NCBI GenBank assembly: GCA_964432885.1
Contig: CAYSPG010000021.1
Location: forward strand, 1-64,000
Reading direction: 5' to 3'
DNA: 64,000 nucleotides
From: CAYSPG01 sp964432885
GTDB taxonomy: Bacteria > Bacteroidota > Bacteroidia > AKYH767-A > OLB10
Below, piece by piece: positions 32,967 through 42,337 of the stretch. The notes beneath the pieces were generated by a model. The model did not search any database. It had not been told where the DNA came from and worked only from the letters and a program-made list of their open reading frames with translations. A program made the position numbers and the translations under genes. Within the stretch, counting starts at the first letter, position 1. Each line of letters begins with the position of its first letter.

Positions 32967-35753
32967 CTAATTCATTCGTAATATAAAACTGATAAGATAG
33001 GTGCGTCCATAGGCATAGCTGTATTTGGAGCCAAACGTATCTACATTGCGTTCAAAATATCCAACCCTGTCTATACGCCCGGTTTCGTAAGCATTGGTAA
33101 CAATGTTTTCGTTATTTAAAATATTGTTCACGTTAAAGTACACAAGGAAAAATGTATTGTTCTTAAGTGCTTTAAACTTGTTGTTTATTTTCCACGACCA
33201 TCCTGCCGAAAAGTCAAGTGTAAACTGTCCACTCTCTCGTTGCTGCGAAAGCACATCGTTCCATCGCTGGCTGCCGGCTTCAATGCCATCAGTGGCAATG
33301 CGGGTTCTGCGGGCTGCTGCCGGGTCGTAGTAATAGTTGTCAAAGTAATTGGCGCTTAATCCCACATTCCAGAATTTTTTTGAACGGTATCGTACACCAA
33401 GTGCAAACGCATCCTGTGGTGTTGATTCAATATGCAAATCCTTGTAATACACCTCTTCGTTTGCATTATCAATTTCGTTTGAGTTATCTATAGTGGTAGT
33501 TAACAGTGGCCGCGATGCATAATAGTATTCGCCAAGTGCAGCTACTGCGGTAACATTTATTCCATATCCTACATTGGCATCGGCCGAAAGCTCAGCACCG
33601 GTATGTACTTTTTCAATTCCTGTTAATGTAAAGTTTGCAAAACTGTTATCAAAGTAATACGATTTGGTTTCGGTGCCGTCTTTAAATTTGGTGTAGTACA
33701 ACATGCCCCTTACTTTAAGTCGAGGTGCTGTTAACAAATAGCCGCCTTCAACGGATGAAATTTTTTCCTGCTTAATATTATCCACCGTAGTGTTTCGCGT
33801 GCGGGGAGAAACAAATACGTTACTGAAAAAAGGAGAGCGTGTTATAAAACCACTATTAGCTAAAATATAATTTCGTCCGTTTAGCTTGTATGTAATGCCT
33901 GCTTTAATTCCGCCATCGGTAAAATCAAGTTTTTGTGATTTACCATACGAGTTATCAGTATACAACCCGTTTTGATAATTGCCTTTGCGATACATGGTAT
34001 TGCGGGAAACACTTATTGCACCAAACACATCTACTCTGCTAAACTTTGCCACCGCCTGCACCCAAATATTGGCAATACTGTTATGTGCTTCGTAATCGTA
34101 TCCAAACCGATCCCCTTCGCGCACCACGCGGTTTGGGTGCCGAATGTCACTTTGTGGCGCTACCGGATCGCCCGGAAAATCTATCACAGCAAATTTGTCA
34201 ACATCCAAATAAAAATCTGCGCCAAGCAAATCAGCAACCTCTTTATAAAATCGAGATACCTGCATTTGATAATTGATACCGGCACTAACATTAATATTGT
34301 CGGCAGCAAGTGTATTAAACACCGTATTAAATCCGCTGCGTTTTGTTTCAGTAATTCTGTCTTCGATAATGTATAACGCACGTCTGCCTGTTACCGAATT
34401 GCCGGCAATGCCTTCTACGTTATCAACGGTAGTAGCGGTAGTTCGGTAGTTTGCATCAAGCATGGCATCCCAGTTTATCTGCAAAAGTTCAGGGTTGTTT
34501 TTAATTTTATTTTCAAGCAAATAAGCTATTGAATCGTTATCAAAATACGATTGGTAATAGGATGGCAGGTAGCGATAGTAAGTTGGGCGAGGGTCTGGTG
34601 CATTGGTCCAGTTTAATGCAGTTGAGCCGCGCTTGCCCCATGTGTGTGATAAGGCAGTTTCTAATGATGACTTGTTATTTATTTTCCACTCATGCGATAA
34701 AATAACAACGGGTTGTTGGTTGGTGCCAATGTTTGCGTTACGCACATCGCCATTTTGATATCCCCAGTTTGAATTGTAGTAATGATCACCCGTTAAATCA
34801 TACACCTCTATGGTATTTGATGATGAGCGAGCATTTTCAACCTTGCTGCCAAGCAGTGTAACCGATAGCTCATGCTTGTTAAGCAATTTGGTTACACCCA
34901 AATAATAGGAGTGGCTGTCATAATATGTTCCTTTAATAAAACTTTCGCTGGCCCAGCGTTTTGACAGTGATGCAGAAAATGCCCATCCCGATTTAATAAA
35001 TCCACTGCCGTAAGTTAGCATTAGCCTGTCGTCATAGGTGCGGTTGCCGTGCGAGTAAGTGGCTTGTATTTGTTTGCGCTGGCGAGATGCACGCGAATCA
35101 ATATTATACGCACCGCCCACACCGCCAAATGTATAGTTGGCCGGGTTTAGGCCATACGAAGTCTCACGTGAGCGCAGCACATCATTTAATCCGCTCCAAC
35201 TTGAGTATGCTGCACGGCCGTTGTACAAATCGTTTTCCTGCACACCATTCATCATGGTAACAAAGTTCTCATCATCATATCCGCGAACTTTAAAACGTGC
35301 AATACTAAAGTTATAGGTGGCTGCTGCCTGAAAAGCATCGCGCGATGCACCCAACACACTTGATACATTTTGCTGTGACGAACTTTCTGACTCCTCTTCT
35401 TCAATAGATACTGTAGGCACTTCGCTTTCGTTGTTGTTGGCAGCCGGATTTGATATTGCCTTAACCTGACTAAGGTTTATTTCGGTTTGGTTTAAGTCCA
35501 CCTCCATACTGAAATTAGAAAACTCAACATCCTGCACCGTGAGAGCATATTTTCCGAAGACAACATTTTTTATTTCAAAATTTCCGTCTTTATCCGATAC
35601 GCCTTGATAGTTGGTACCGCTTAATACAACAATAGCATTTTGAAGCGGAACATTTTTTTCGTTTACCAAAATTCCTTTAACGGTTGCATTTTGTGCGAAG
35701 GTTAAAAAAGGAAATAGAAAAGCAAAGAGTGCTGCAATTTTTTTAAGATTCAT
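32967..35753 (-). CDS. TonB-dependent outer-membrane receptor
   Basis: From ATG 35753 the protein is 928 residues: signal peptide ending FLTFAQ, a carboxypeptidase-regulatory-like domain (VKGILVNEKNVPLQNAIVVL), a plug domain (FKVRGYDDENFVTMMNGVQE, GVGGAYNIDSR) and a large outer-membrane beta barrel ending in YGRTYLISFILRMN. The upstream Met in the frame would precede the signal peptide by eight residues and lie inside the promoter region. Paired with a DUF5689 lipoprotein rather than SusD, it probably imports something other than a glycan. The neighbouring secreted PLD-like protein hints at products of phospholipid or nucleic acid breakdown. Confidence 0.93.
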   Translation of the reverse strand: MNLKKIAALFAFLFPFLTFAQNATVKGILVNEKNVPLQNAIVVLSGTNYQGVSDKDGNFEIKNVVFGKYALTVQDVEFSNFSMEVDLNQTEINLSQVKAISNPAANNNESEVPTVSIEEEESESSSQQNVSSVLGASRDAFQAAATYNFSIARFKVRGYDDENFVTMMNGVQENDLYNGRAAYSSWSGLNDVLRSRETSYGLNPANYTFGGVGGAYNIDSRASRQRKQIQATYSHGNRTYDDRLMLTYGSGFIKSGWAFSASLSKRWASESFIKGTYYDSHSYYLGVTKLLNKHELSVTLLGSKVENARSSSNTIEVYDLTGDHYYNSNWGYQNGDVRNANIGTNQQPVVILSHEWKINNKSSLETALSHTWGKRGSTALNWTNAPDPRPTYYRYLPSYYQSYFDNDSIAYLLENKIKNNPELLQINWDAMLDANYRTTATTVDNVEGIAGNSVTGRRALYIIEDRITETKRSGFNTVFNTLAADNINVSAGINYQMQVSRFYKEVADLLGADFYLDVDKFAVIDFPGDPVAPQSDIRHPNRVVREGDRFGYDYEAHNSIANIWVQAVAKFSRVDVFGAISVSRNTMYRKGNYQNGLYTDNSYGKSQKLDFTDGGIKAGITYKLNGRNYILANSGFITRSPFFSNVFVSPRTRNTTVDNIKQEKISSVEGGYLLTAPRLKVRGMLYYTKFKDGTETKSYYFDNSFANFTLTGIEKVHTGAELSADANVGYGINVTAVAALGEYYYASRPLLTTTIDNSNEIDNANEEVYYKDLHIESTPQDAFALGVRYRSKKFWNVGLSANYFDNYYYDPAAARRTRIATDGIEAGSQRWNDVLSQQRESGQFTLDFSAGWSWKINNKFKALKNNTFFLVYFNVNNILNNENIVTNAYETGRIDRVGYFERNVDTFGSKYSYAYGRTYLISFILRMN

Positions 35754-35774
35754 TACGTGGTTGGTTTGGGCTGA

Positions 35775-35782
35775 CAAATCTA
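35775..35782 (-). promoter_or_regulatory. -7 box TAGATTTG for the TonB receptor
   Basis: A perfect TAnnTTTG match ending 22 bases before ATG 35753, with a predicted leader of about 17 bases. Confidence 0.5.
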
Positions 35783-35875
35783 AATAAATATGGTTTACGG
35801 AAATGTGAAGGGAATGAGGTGAAAAGGTTAGGGGTACAGATATTTAATAATTGTCAGAAAAACGTTTCAGCTCAG

Positions 35876-38800
35876 TTATATTTTTAGTATCCGCTCGGAA
35901 AACAAGGTGCGCCCGTCATCAATGGTTATAAAATAAATGCCACTTAAAAGTTTTACAGCACCCATATTAAAAACAATAAAACCATCAGAACTTAACAGAG
36001 CCTGATTAAAAACAAGTTTGCCTGTAACATCATAAATTTTAACAACCGCTTCTGGAGAAGAAATACTTTTTACAGTTAAAACATCTCTAACAGGATTTGG
36101 CCATATAGAAATTTCATTTTTTTCAACCATTCGTTTTATGGCAATGGTTTGATGAATGTTTTCATTCCCATTAAAATCAATTTGTTTTAAGCGGTAATAA
36201 TAGGTGCTGCCTTCTTCAATTTCTAAATCCTTAAATGAATATGAGTTTGATATTGATGTGGTGCCGTTTCCGTTTACAAAACCAATATCAACAAACAAAT
36301 AATTATCGGCCGAGCGCTGTATAAAAAATCCTTTGTTTATTTTTTCGCTTAATGTTGTCCACCAAAGCAAATTGGATGCATCAAGTGCTTTTCCGGTAAA
36401 TGAGATTAACTCAACCGGCAGTGGGTTGTTATTAGGTCCGGTTATTTCAAAATCATCAATGGCTACACCGGGTGCAACTGCGCTGCCATCTGATTTAAAG
36501 CGAAGCCTGAATGCAACATTTGGATTTCCCGCCAAAGCCGAAACATCATACTGACATAAAGTGAATGTTGATTTTGTAGTGTTAAAAAAAGGCTCGCCTG
36601 TGGGAAATGCCGTGCCACCGGCACCGTTTGCAAAATCATACCATGTTGCAGTAACGGTTCCTATGGGTGTCCAGTTATCACCTTTGTCTAATGTATATTC
36701 CAATCTAAATCCATCGTATCCTATTTCAAAACTGTTTTTGCGATAAAGTTTTACATTGTAGGTGCCCGCTGCGGTAAAATTATAATTGGGTGTCATCAGT
36801 CTTACATCAGCGTTATCAGAATATTGTGTAGCTGTTAGCCCCGTTACCCATGCATTGCTGCCACTGTTGGTTCCGTTTTTTCCGGCTATAGCCGAATTGC
36901 CACGCTCCCATGCAGTGCCTGCAAAATTATCGGCACCAAAATCAAGAGCGTTTACATCAAAGTTGCCACCTGATGCAGGAGTATATGGCGTTCCTTTATC
37001 AGGTAAAATTTGTATGTACGCTGTTTTGGTAGATGTATAAGTTGCGCTGCCGTTTATTTGTAATGTTACGGTGTATAAACCCGGTGTGCTGTATGTTTTG
37101 GTTGGATTTTTTGAAGTGCTGGTTGTTGCATCGCCAAAATTCCAAAGCCATGAAGTGGATTTATATGATGCATCATTAAACAGCACGGTTTTATTTTTGT
37201 AGGTAATACGTTTATTGGAAGAAAAATCGGCAAACGGTGCGGCAAATACATCGCTGGTAAATAGGCCACGTCCATGGGTTGCTGCTGCAACAATGTTATC
37301 GCTGCTTCTTATTTGCAGCATATCTACTCGTGTATTTGCCAGGCCTGTGTTTGACGGCCCCCAATTGGTAGCACCACCGCTAAGCAAGTCGGTGCTCCAT
37401 ACACCAATTTCTGTAGCAAGCAATGCTTGTACATTGTTGGTTGGATTAAATAATGCCCAGCGAACGGGCATATCAGGCAGGTTGCCTTCAACACTTGTCC
37501 ATGTGGTGCCGCCATTAAAAGTTTCCCACACGCTGTTGCTTCCGTAATTAGAATACGTTACAAGCAAATGATTATCGTTACCGTTTTCAATGGCAACACA
37601 ACTTACACTACCGCCTGGCATACCTGCTCCATTATTAATGTGTGTTGCAACAGGTGCTGCCTGGTCGGCATTATCAACACGCACCACGCGGCCATTGGTT
37701 AATCCAAAAAAAACTTTGTTAGGTGTATTTTGCGAGCAGCTTACATGAGTTACCTGCGCACCACTAAAGGCTGCAACTGCAATTGTGGTAATTGTATTAC
37801 TTGCAGGTGCATTTAAAATGCGCGAATAATTTCCGGCTGTATAGGATGCATATAAATTATTTGCCACATCATCATAATCACTTGGATTAACAAACCTACC
37901 GTTACTGTTACTGGTAATGCTGTTAAAGGAAGCGCCACCGTTAGTACTTCGATAGTAGTTGCTGTACACATAACTTGTAAACTGATATTGCGGTTGGTTT
38001 TGGTCAATGTGCACAAAGCAGCCATCACCACCTGTAACTTCGGTGGTAGGGCCTACACCTGCAACTGTAAACTGATGCGAGCCATTATCCTGTGCGCCTG
38101 CTAAAAAATAATTTGAGTATGCCGTTGGGTGCATTGCGCATGCATAAAATTGTGTTACGTTATAATTATCATGCCTTGATGATATGGTGGGAATGGCGGC
38201 AGTTGCATTGCTGCTTCGCCATATTCCTCCATCGTTACCAAAATAAACCACGTTGCTGTTTCCGGGCTCAAATAAAACAATGTGCTGGTCGGCATGCACA
38301 TCCTGAAATCCAAAACCTCCGTACCAATGCGAAACCTGCTGCCATGTTGTGCCACCGTTTGATGATTTAAACAAATCTACTCCTCCTACAAAAAAATGAT
38401 TGGCATTATTTGGGTCCACAGCAATGCTCATATCATACCAATACTGGCCGCGTGTAATATCATTTCCAATTCCTCCATCAGCATCTACAGGTTTGGGCAG
38501 CAATGTCCATGTAGCGCCAAAGTCTGTTGTCTTGTAAAAATTCACTCCGCTTTGTGCACAAAATGCATAGCATGTTGATGCGCTTGATGGAGCCAAAGCA
38601 AAATCAACACGTGTAATTCCTGTTGTAGGAAATCCATTAGCACCTGTATTAAGTTTTGTAAACGAACCTGCATTGCCGAGGGTGGAACGAAAAATTTCTC
38701 CGTTAACTCGTGTTGATGCCCAAATGGAATTATCGGCTGCAACTTCCACATCACTAAAATCATCGGTGGTGGCTCCTCCTGGAGCCGAGATTCCAAGCAC

Positions 38801-39553
38801 ACGATTCCATGTAGTGCCTCCATCCTGTGAGCGAAACAATCCGTTGCGTGTGGCAGCATACACATCGCCACTTGCATGCACCACCGTACGGTTTACATAA
38901 TTAAAATTGCCACCTGTTGTTGCTGCAAGCTGATTAAATGTAACTCCTCCATCTGTACTTTTCCAAATACCGTTGCCTCGAATTGCATCGGCATTGCTAT
39001 AACCTTCTCCTGTTCCAAAATAAAACACTTGCGTGGATAAAGGATGATAACAAAGCGCTGTAATTGCAATGTTGCTGAACAAATCATTTATCGCAATCCA
39101 GTTAGGGGCAGCTTGTGTAATGTCGGTAGTTTTCCATAAGCCACCGCCAACACCAGCGCTCCACACTGTCTTTTTGCTTGCATCATTGGGGTCAACCATC
39201 ATAGCACGTGTGCGGCCACCAAAATTATTGGGGCCTCGTTCAATCCAGTTTATTCCGGCAATAGCACCCAGCAATTTATTATTTGATGCTTGCGCACGAA
39301 GCTCTTCAGCATACTCATAAGCGGCAATTAAACGCTCACGTGGAATTTCATTAAGAGTTAAATCTTTGGTAAGCTCAAACTCATTGGTGTATGCCAAATC
39401 CATCCTGTCTTTTTTAGGCACTTTGTTTTTGATAACAGGGCGCTGCTTTTGAATTATCTTTTCGCTGCTATCCTCTAAATTAAAATGCAGCCACATACCT
39501 GCACTTACACAGCACAATAAAAGAGATAGAAAGAATATTGATTTTTTGTTCAT
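35876..39553 (-). CDS. T9SS-secreted BNR/sortilin-like propeller protein with PKD domain
   Basis: From ATG 39553 the product is 1225 residues. After an N-terminal hydrophobic segment come many BNR/Asp-box blades (STDGGVTF, SQDGGTTWNRV, SSNGGTTWQQV, FNGGTTWTSV; about 105-760), a PKD domain (about 790-865, WLWNFGDATTSTSKNPTKTY), a jelly-roll-like domain (about 890-1090), and a T9SS sorting domain ending SGIYFITIDDGRTLFSERIL. BNR repeats occur in sialidases, but the catalytic Arg triad is not evident, so it is better called a VPS10/sortilin-like propeller. Probably surface exposed; function unknown. Confidence 0.88.
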   Translation of the reverse strand: MNKKSIFFLSLLLCCVSAGMWLHFNLEDSSEKIIQKQRPVIKNKVPKKDRMDLAYTNEFELTKDLTLNEIPRERLIAAYEYAEELRAQASNNKLLGAIAGINWIERGPNNFGGRTRAMMVDPNDASKKTVWSAGVGGGLWKTTDITQAAPNWIAINDLFSNIAITALCYHPLSTQVFYFGTGEGYSNADAIRGNGIWKSTDGGVTFNQLAATTGGNFNYVNRTVVHASGDVYAATRNGLFRSQDGGTTWNRVLGISAPGGATTDDFSDVEVAADNSIWASTRVNGEIFRSTLGNAGSFTKLNTGANGFPTTGITRVDFALAPSSASTCYAFCAQSGVNFYKTTDFGATWTLLPKPVDADGGIGNDITRGQYWYDMSIAVDPNNANHFFVGGVDLFKSSNGGTTWQQVSHWYGGFGFQDVHADQHIVLFEPGNSNVVYFGNDGGIWRSSNATAAIPTISSRHDNYNVTQFYACAMHPTAYSNYFLAGAQDNGSHQFTVAGVGPTTEVTGGDGCFVHIDQNQPQYQFTSYVYSNYYRSTNGGASFNSITSNSNGRFVNPSDYDDVANNLYASYTAGNYSRILNAPASNTITTIAVAAFSGAQVTHVSCSQNTPNKVFFGLTNGRVVRVDNADQAAPVATHINNGAGMPGGSVSCVAIENGNDNHLLVTYSNYGSNSVWETFNGGTTWTSVEGNLPDMPVRWALFNPTNNVQALLATEIGVWSTDLLSGGATNWGPSNTGLANTRVDMLQIRSSDNIVAAATHGRGLFTSDVFAAPFADFSSNKRITYKNKTVLFNDASYKSTSWLWNFGDATTSTSKNPTKTYSTPGLYTVTLQINGSATYTSTKTAYIQILPDKGTPYTPASGGNFDVNALDFGADNFAGTAWERGNSAIAGKNGTNSGSNAWVTGLTATQYSDNADVRLMTPNYNFTAAGTYNVKLYRKNSFEIGYDGFRLEYTLDKGDNWTPIGTVTATWYDFANGAGGTAFPTGEPFFNTTKSTFTLCQYDVSALAGNPNVAFRLRFKSDGSAVAPGVAIDDFEITGPNNNPLPVELISFTGKALDASNLLWWTTLSEKINKGFFIQRSADNYLFVDIGFVNGNGTTSISNSYSFKDLEIEEGSTYYYRLKQIDFNGNENIHQTIAIKRMVEKNEISIWPNPVRDVLTVKSISSPEAVVKIYDVTGKLVFNQALLSSDGFIVFNMGAVKLLSGIYFITIDDGRTLFSERILKI

Positions 39554-39722
39554 CACCAATAAAAGCTAACGCTTAATAATCCACTTTAGTTTTTGATTTT
39601 TTAAGGCCTCTAAATTATAGCAAATTTGGCCAACTTTTATAGCGAAAGTGTAAAGTTTTTGGCGAACGGATTGGCTCATGCTAATGCAAAAACAGGTTAT
39701 ACTTTGATTGGGGCGGAATAAA

Positions 39723-39730
39723 TACATTTG
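39723..39730 (+). promoter_or_regulatory. Promoter of the FMN reductase gene
   Basis: TACATTTG matches TAnnTTTG exactly; a TTTG at 39703-39706 lies 16 bases upstream, close to the expected -33 position. The predicted leader to ATG 39782 is about 47 bases. Confidence 0.5.
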
Positions 39731-39781
39731 CCCACTGCACACCTGCCTTCAAACTTAATTATTAGTTATGCCCTGTTTACA

Positions 39782-40306
39782 ATGATTACCGTAATAGCCG
39801 CCACCAATAACACCAACAGCCACACACGCATAGTGGCACAACTTTATTTTGATGAATTAAAAAGGCATACTACTGATATTTTGTTTTTTTCGTTGGAAGA
39901 AATGGATGGACTGACTCTGCATGACTGCATGTATGAATCAACTCACCCGCGCATAAAAGAATTGCAAGAAAAATACTTTGCCACTTCACAAAAATTTTTA
40001 TTTGTAATACCTGAATACAACGGCAGTTTTCCAGGAATATTAAAATTACTTATTGATGCAATGGAAGTAAAAAAATACGTGTATGGAAAAAAGGCCGGCA
40101 TTGTTGGTGTAGCCACAGGCCGTGCCGGAAACCTAAGAGGCATTGATCATCTTGCATCCATTATGCATCACATGAATGTAAGTGTGCTTCCACGCGTATT
40201 GCCAATGTCTTTGATACAAAAAGAACTTGATGCGCAAAAACAATTGATAAATGCGCGCACCATTGATGTATTTAAAAAGCATGTGGAAGAATTTTGGAGA
40301 TTTTAA
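39782..40306 (+). CDS. NADPH-dependent FMN reductase family protein
   Basis: From ATG 39782 (MITVIAATNNTNSHT) the flavodoxin-like protein is 174 residues. It shows the phosphate-binding first loop (ATNNTNSHTR), the FMN-binding IPEYNGSFPGILKLLIDAM and GIVGVATGRAGNLRG. These enzymes reduce flavins or quinones with NAD(P)H in the cytoplasm. The frame extends 18 codons further up to a TTG that is part of the -7 box, so that start is unlikely. The gene is divergent from the BNR gene and followed at 93 bases by the M1 aminopeptidase. Confidence 0.9.
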   Translation: MITVIAATNNTNSHTRIVAQLYFDELKRHTTDILFFSLEEMDGLTLHDCMYESTHPRIKELQEKYFATSQKFLFVIPEYNGSFPGILKLLIDAMEVKKYVYGKKAGIVGVATGRAGNLRGIDHLASIMHHMNVSVLPRVLPMSLIQKELDAQKQLINARTIDVFKKHVEEFWRF

Positions 40307-40398
40307 AATCATAAAATTATTTTTTATTTTTTTTATAAAAAACAATAGATACCTTATCACGTTAGCGCAAACCCAAATCGCTTTTTTACTTTTACCCC

Positions 40399-42249
40399 AT
40401 GCAAAAAAAATTATTGGCTGTTGCTGTTCTGCTGCTTACAGCCTGCACACAAAAAGAAATTAAACAAACCAACACCATGTTCGAAAAAGACGTTCACTCT
40501 TATGCCAATCCCAATGATGTTGTTATAAAACATTTATCGCTTGATTTAACGGTTGACTTTACTGCAAAAAAATTATCAGGCACAGCAACACTAACAGTCG
40601 AAAACAAAACCGGTGCAGGTCAATTGCATTTGGATGCAAACAATTTAGCAATCGAAAAAATTATGTTGGATGATAGCACTGAAACAAAATTTTCTCTTGC
40701 ATCACCTGTAAAATATCTGGGCAGTGATTTAACTGTTGAAATAAAACCAGCAACAAAAAAAGTAAGCATCACCTATTCAACAACCGAAAATGCTTTGGCG
40801 CTTCAGTGGTTGGATGCGCAACAAACTGCCGGAGGAAAATTTCCTTTTCTGTTTACACAATCGCAAGCCATACTTGCGCGCACATGGATTCCGCTGCAGG
40901 ATTCGCCCGGAATAAAATTTACATACGATGCCATTATACATTGCCCAAAAGATTTAATGGCGGTGATGAGCGCAAGCAACGAAAACGAAAAGCGCCCCGA
41001 TGGTATTTATAAATTTGAAATGCCACAGCCCATCCCATCTTACTTAATGGCGCTTGCCGTTGGCGATTTTACGTATCACAAGTACAACGACATTTGTGGG
41101 GTATATGCCGAGCAGCCTTTAATTGAAAAAGCAGCGTATGAATTTGCCGATTTGCCAAAAATGATTTCGAGTGCCGAAGAATTGTATGGCAAGTATGCAT
41201 GGGGGCGATATGATGTACTGGTATTGCCACCGAGTTTTCCGTTTGGCGGAATGGAAAATCCGCGTATAACATTTGCAACACCAACTATTATTGCAGGCGA
41301 CCGTTCGCTGGTTGCATTGGTTGCACATGAGCTTGCACATTCGTGGAGCGGAAATTTAGTTACCAATGCTACCTGGAATGACTTTTGGCTTAACGAGGGC
41401 TTTACCGTTTATTTTGAAACACGCATTATGGAAAAAATTTATGGACGCGATTATGCCGACATGCTTACGCTGCTATCGTTAAACGAATTAAAACTTACCG
41501 TTAAAGAAATGGGCGATACAAATGCCGACACAAAGTTGTATCTCGATTTAAAAGGCCGCGACCCTGATGATGGTGTTACGGATATTGCCTATCAGAAAGG
41601 AAGATTTTTTTTAACCTCAATAGAAAATATTATTGGCCGCGAAAAGTGGGATGCGTTTTTAAATAAATATTTTACCGAACACTCATTTCAAAGCATGGAC
41701 ACCAAACATTTTTTAGAATACTTAGATAAAGAATTAATAAAAGGCGATATTGGTTTAAAGAAAAAAATAAATGCCGAGGGATGGATTTTTTCTCCAGGTC
41801 TGCCTGCCGAATGTCCTGTTATCAAATCAACTGAATTAGAAAAAGCTGCAGCGGTTGCAAATGATTTTAAATCGGGAAAAAATATTTCGGCTGATGAAAC
41901 CAAAAACTGGACAACACACCACTGGCTTTATTTTTTAAGAAACATTGGCGATACATTATCGGCTGATAAAATGAAAATGCTTGATGCCACATTTGGTTTT
42001 ACACAATCGGGCAACTCCGAAATTTTGTGCGACTGGTTTCAACTTGCCGTAAAAAATCATTATGATGTAGCTTACCCTGCAATGGAAAAATTTTTGTCAA
42101 GCGTTGGCCGCAGAAAATTTATTGTGCCTATTTATAAATTGATGGCAAAAGATGCCTTGCTTAAAGAAAAAGCAAAAACAATTTACACAAAAGCGCGACC
42201 CGGTTATCATGCTGTCGCTGCCAGCACACTTGATGAAGTGCTTAATTAA
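40399..42249 (+). CDS. M1-family aminopeptidase, leukotriene A4 hydrolase-like lipoprotein
   Basis: This zinc aminopeptidase of 616 residues has a lipoprotein signal (LLLTACTQKE, Cys at about 15), the exopeptidase motif GGMENP, the zinc motif HELAHSW followed by NEGFTVYFE (HExxH-18-E), and a C-terminal LTA4H-type helical domain. It likely removes N-terminal residues from peptides in the periplasm or at the outer membrane. The order GGMENP then HELAHSWSGN, and a length near 610, match the LTA4H/aminopeptidase B branch rather than PepN. A family B repeat directly follows the stop codon. Confidence 0.94.
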   Translation: MQKKLLAVAVLLLTACTQKEIKQTNTMFEKDVHSYANPNDVVIKHLSLDLTVDFTAKKLSGTATLTVENKTGAGQLHLDANNLAIEKIMLDDSTETKFSLASPVKYLGSDLTVEIKPATKKVSITYSTTENALALQWLDAQQTAGGKFPFLFTQSQAILARTWIPLQDSPGIKFTYDAIIHCPKDLMAVMSASNENEKRPDGIYKFEMPQPIPSYLMALAVGDFTYHKYNDICGVYAEQPLIEKAAYEFADLPKMISSAEELYGKYAWGRYDVLVLPPSFPFGGMENPRITFATPTIIAGDRSLVALVAHELAHSWSGNLVTNATWNDFWLNEGFTVYFETRIMEKIYGRDYADMLTLLSLNELKLTVKEMGDTNADTKLYLDLKGRDPDDGVTDIAYQKGRFFLTSIENIIGREKWDAFLNKYFTEHSFQSMDTKHFLEYLDKELIKGDIGLKKKINAEGWIFSPGLPAECPVIKSTELEKAAAVANDFKSGKNISADETKNWTTHHWLYFLRNIGDTLSADKMKMLDATFGFTQSGNSEILCDWFQLAVKNHYDVAYPAMEKFLSSVGRRKFIVPIYKLMAKDALLKEKAKTIYTKARPGYHAVAASTLDEVLN

Positions 42250-42290
42250 GCCTCACCCCGTCCCTCTCCCAAGGAGAGGGAGAAGCGCGC
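42250..42290. repeat. Family B repeat after the M1 peptidase
   Basis: GCCTCACCCCGTCCCTCTCC… ending AGAAGCGCGC, with an internal CCCTCTCCC/GGGAGAGGG hairpin. The copy at 46276-46319 has the same layout. It may also help terminate the upstream transcript. Confidence 0.75.
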
Positions 42291-42337
42291 ATTTCTCAAA
42301 ATGAGGAATCTAAACAAACCTATTTAATTCTACTCGC

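Noticed and set aside
35876..39553. Sialidase activity of the BNR protein
   Set aside because: Asp-box repeats are present, but no arginine triad or FRIP motif could be found.
39728..39781. TTG at 39728 as start of the FMN reductase
   Set aside because: It again overlaps a -7 box, and the added residues do not belong to the flavodoxin fold.
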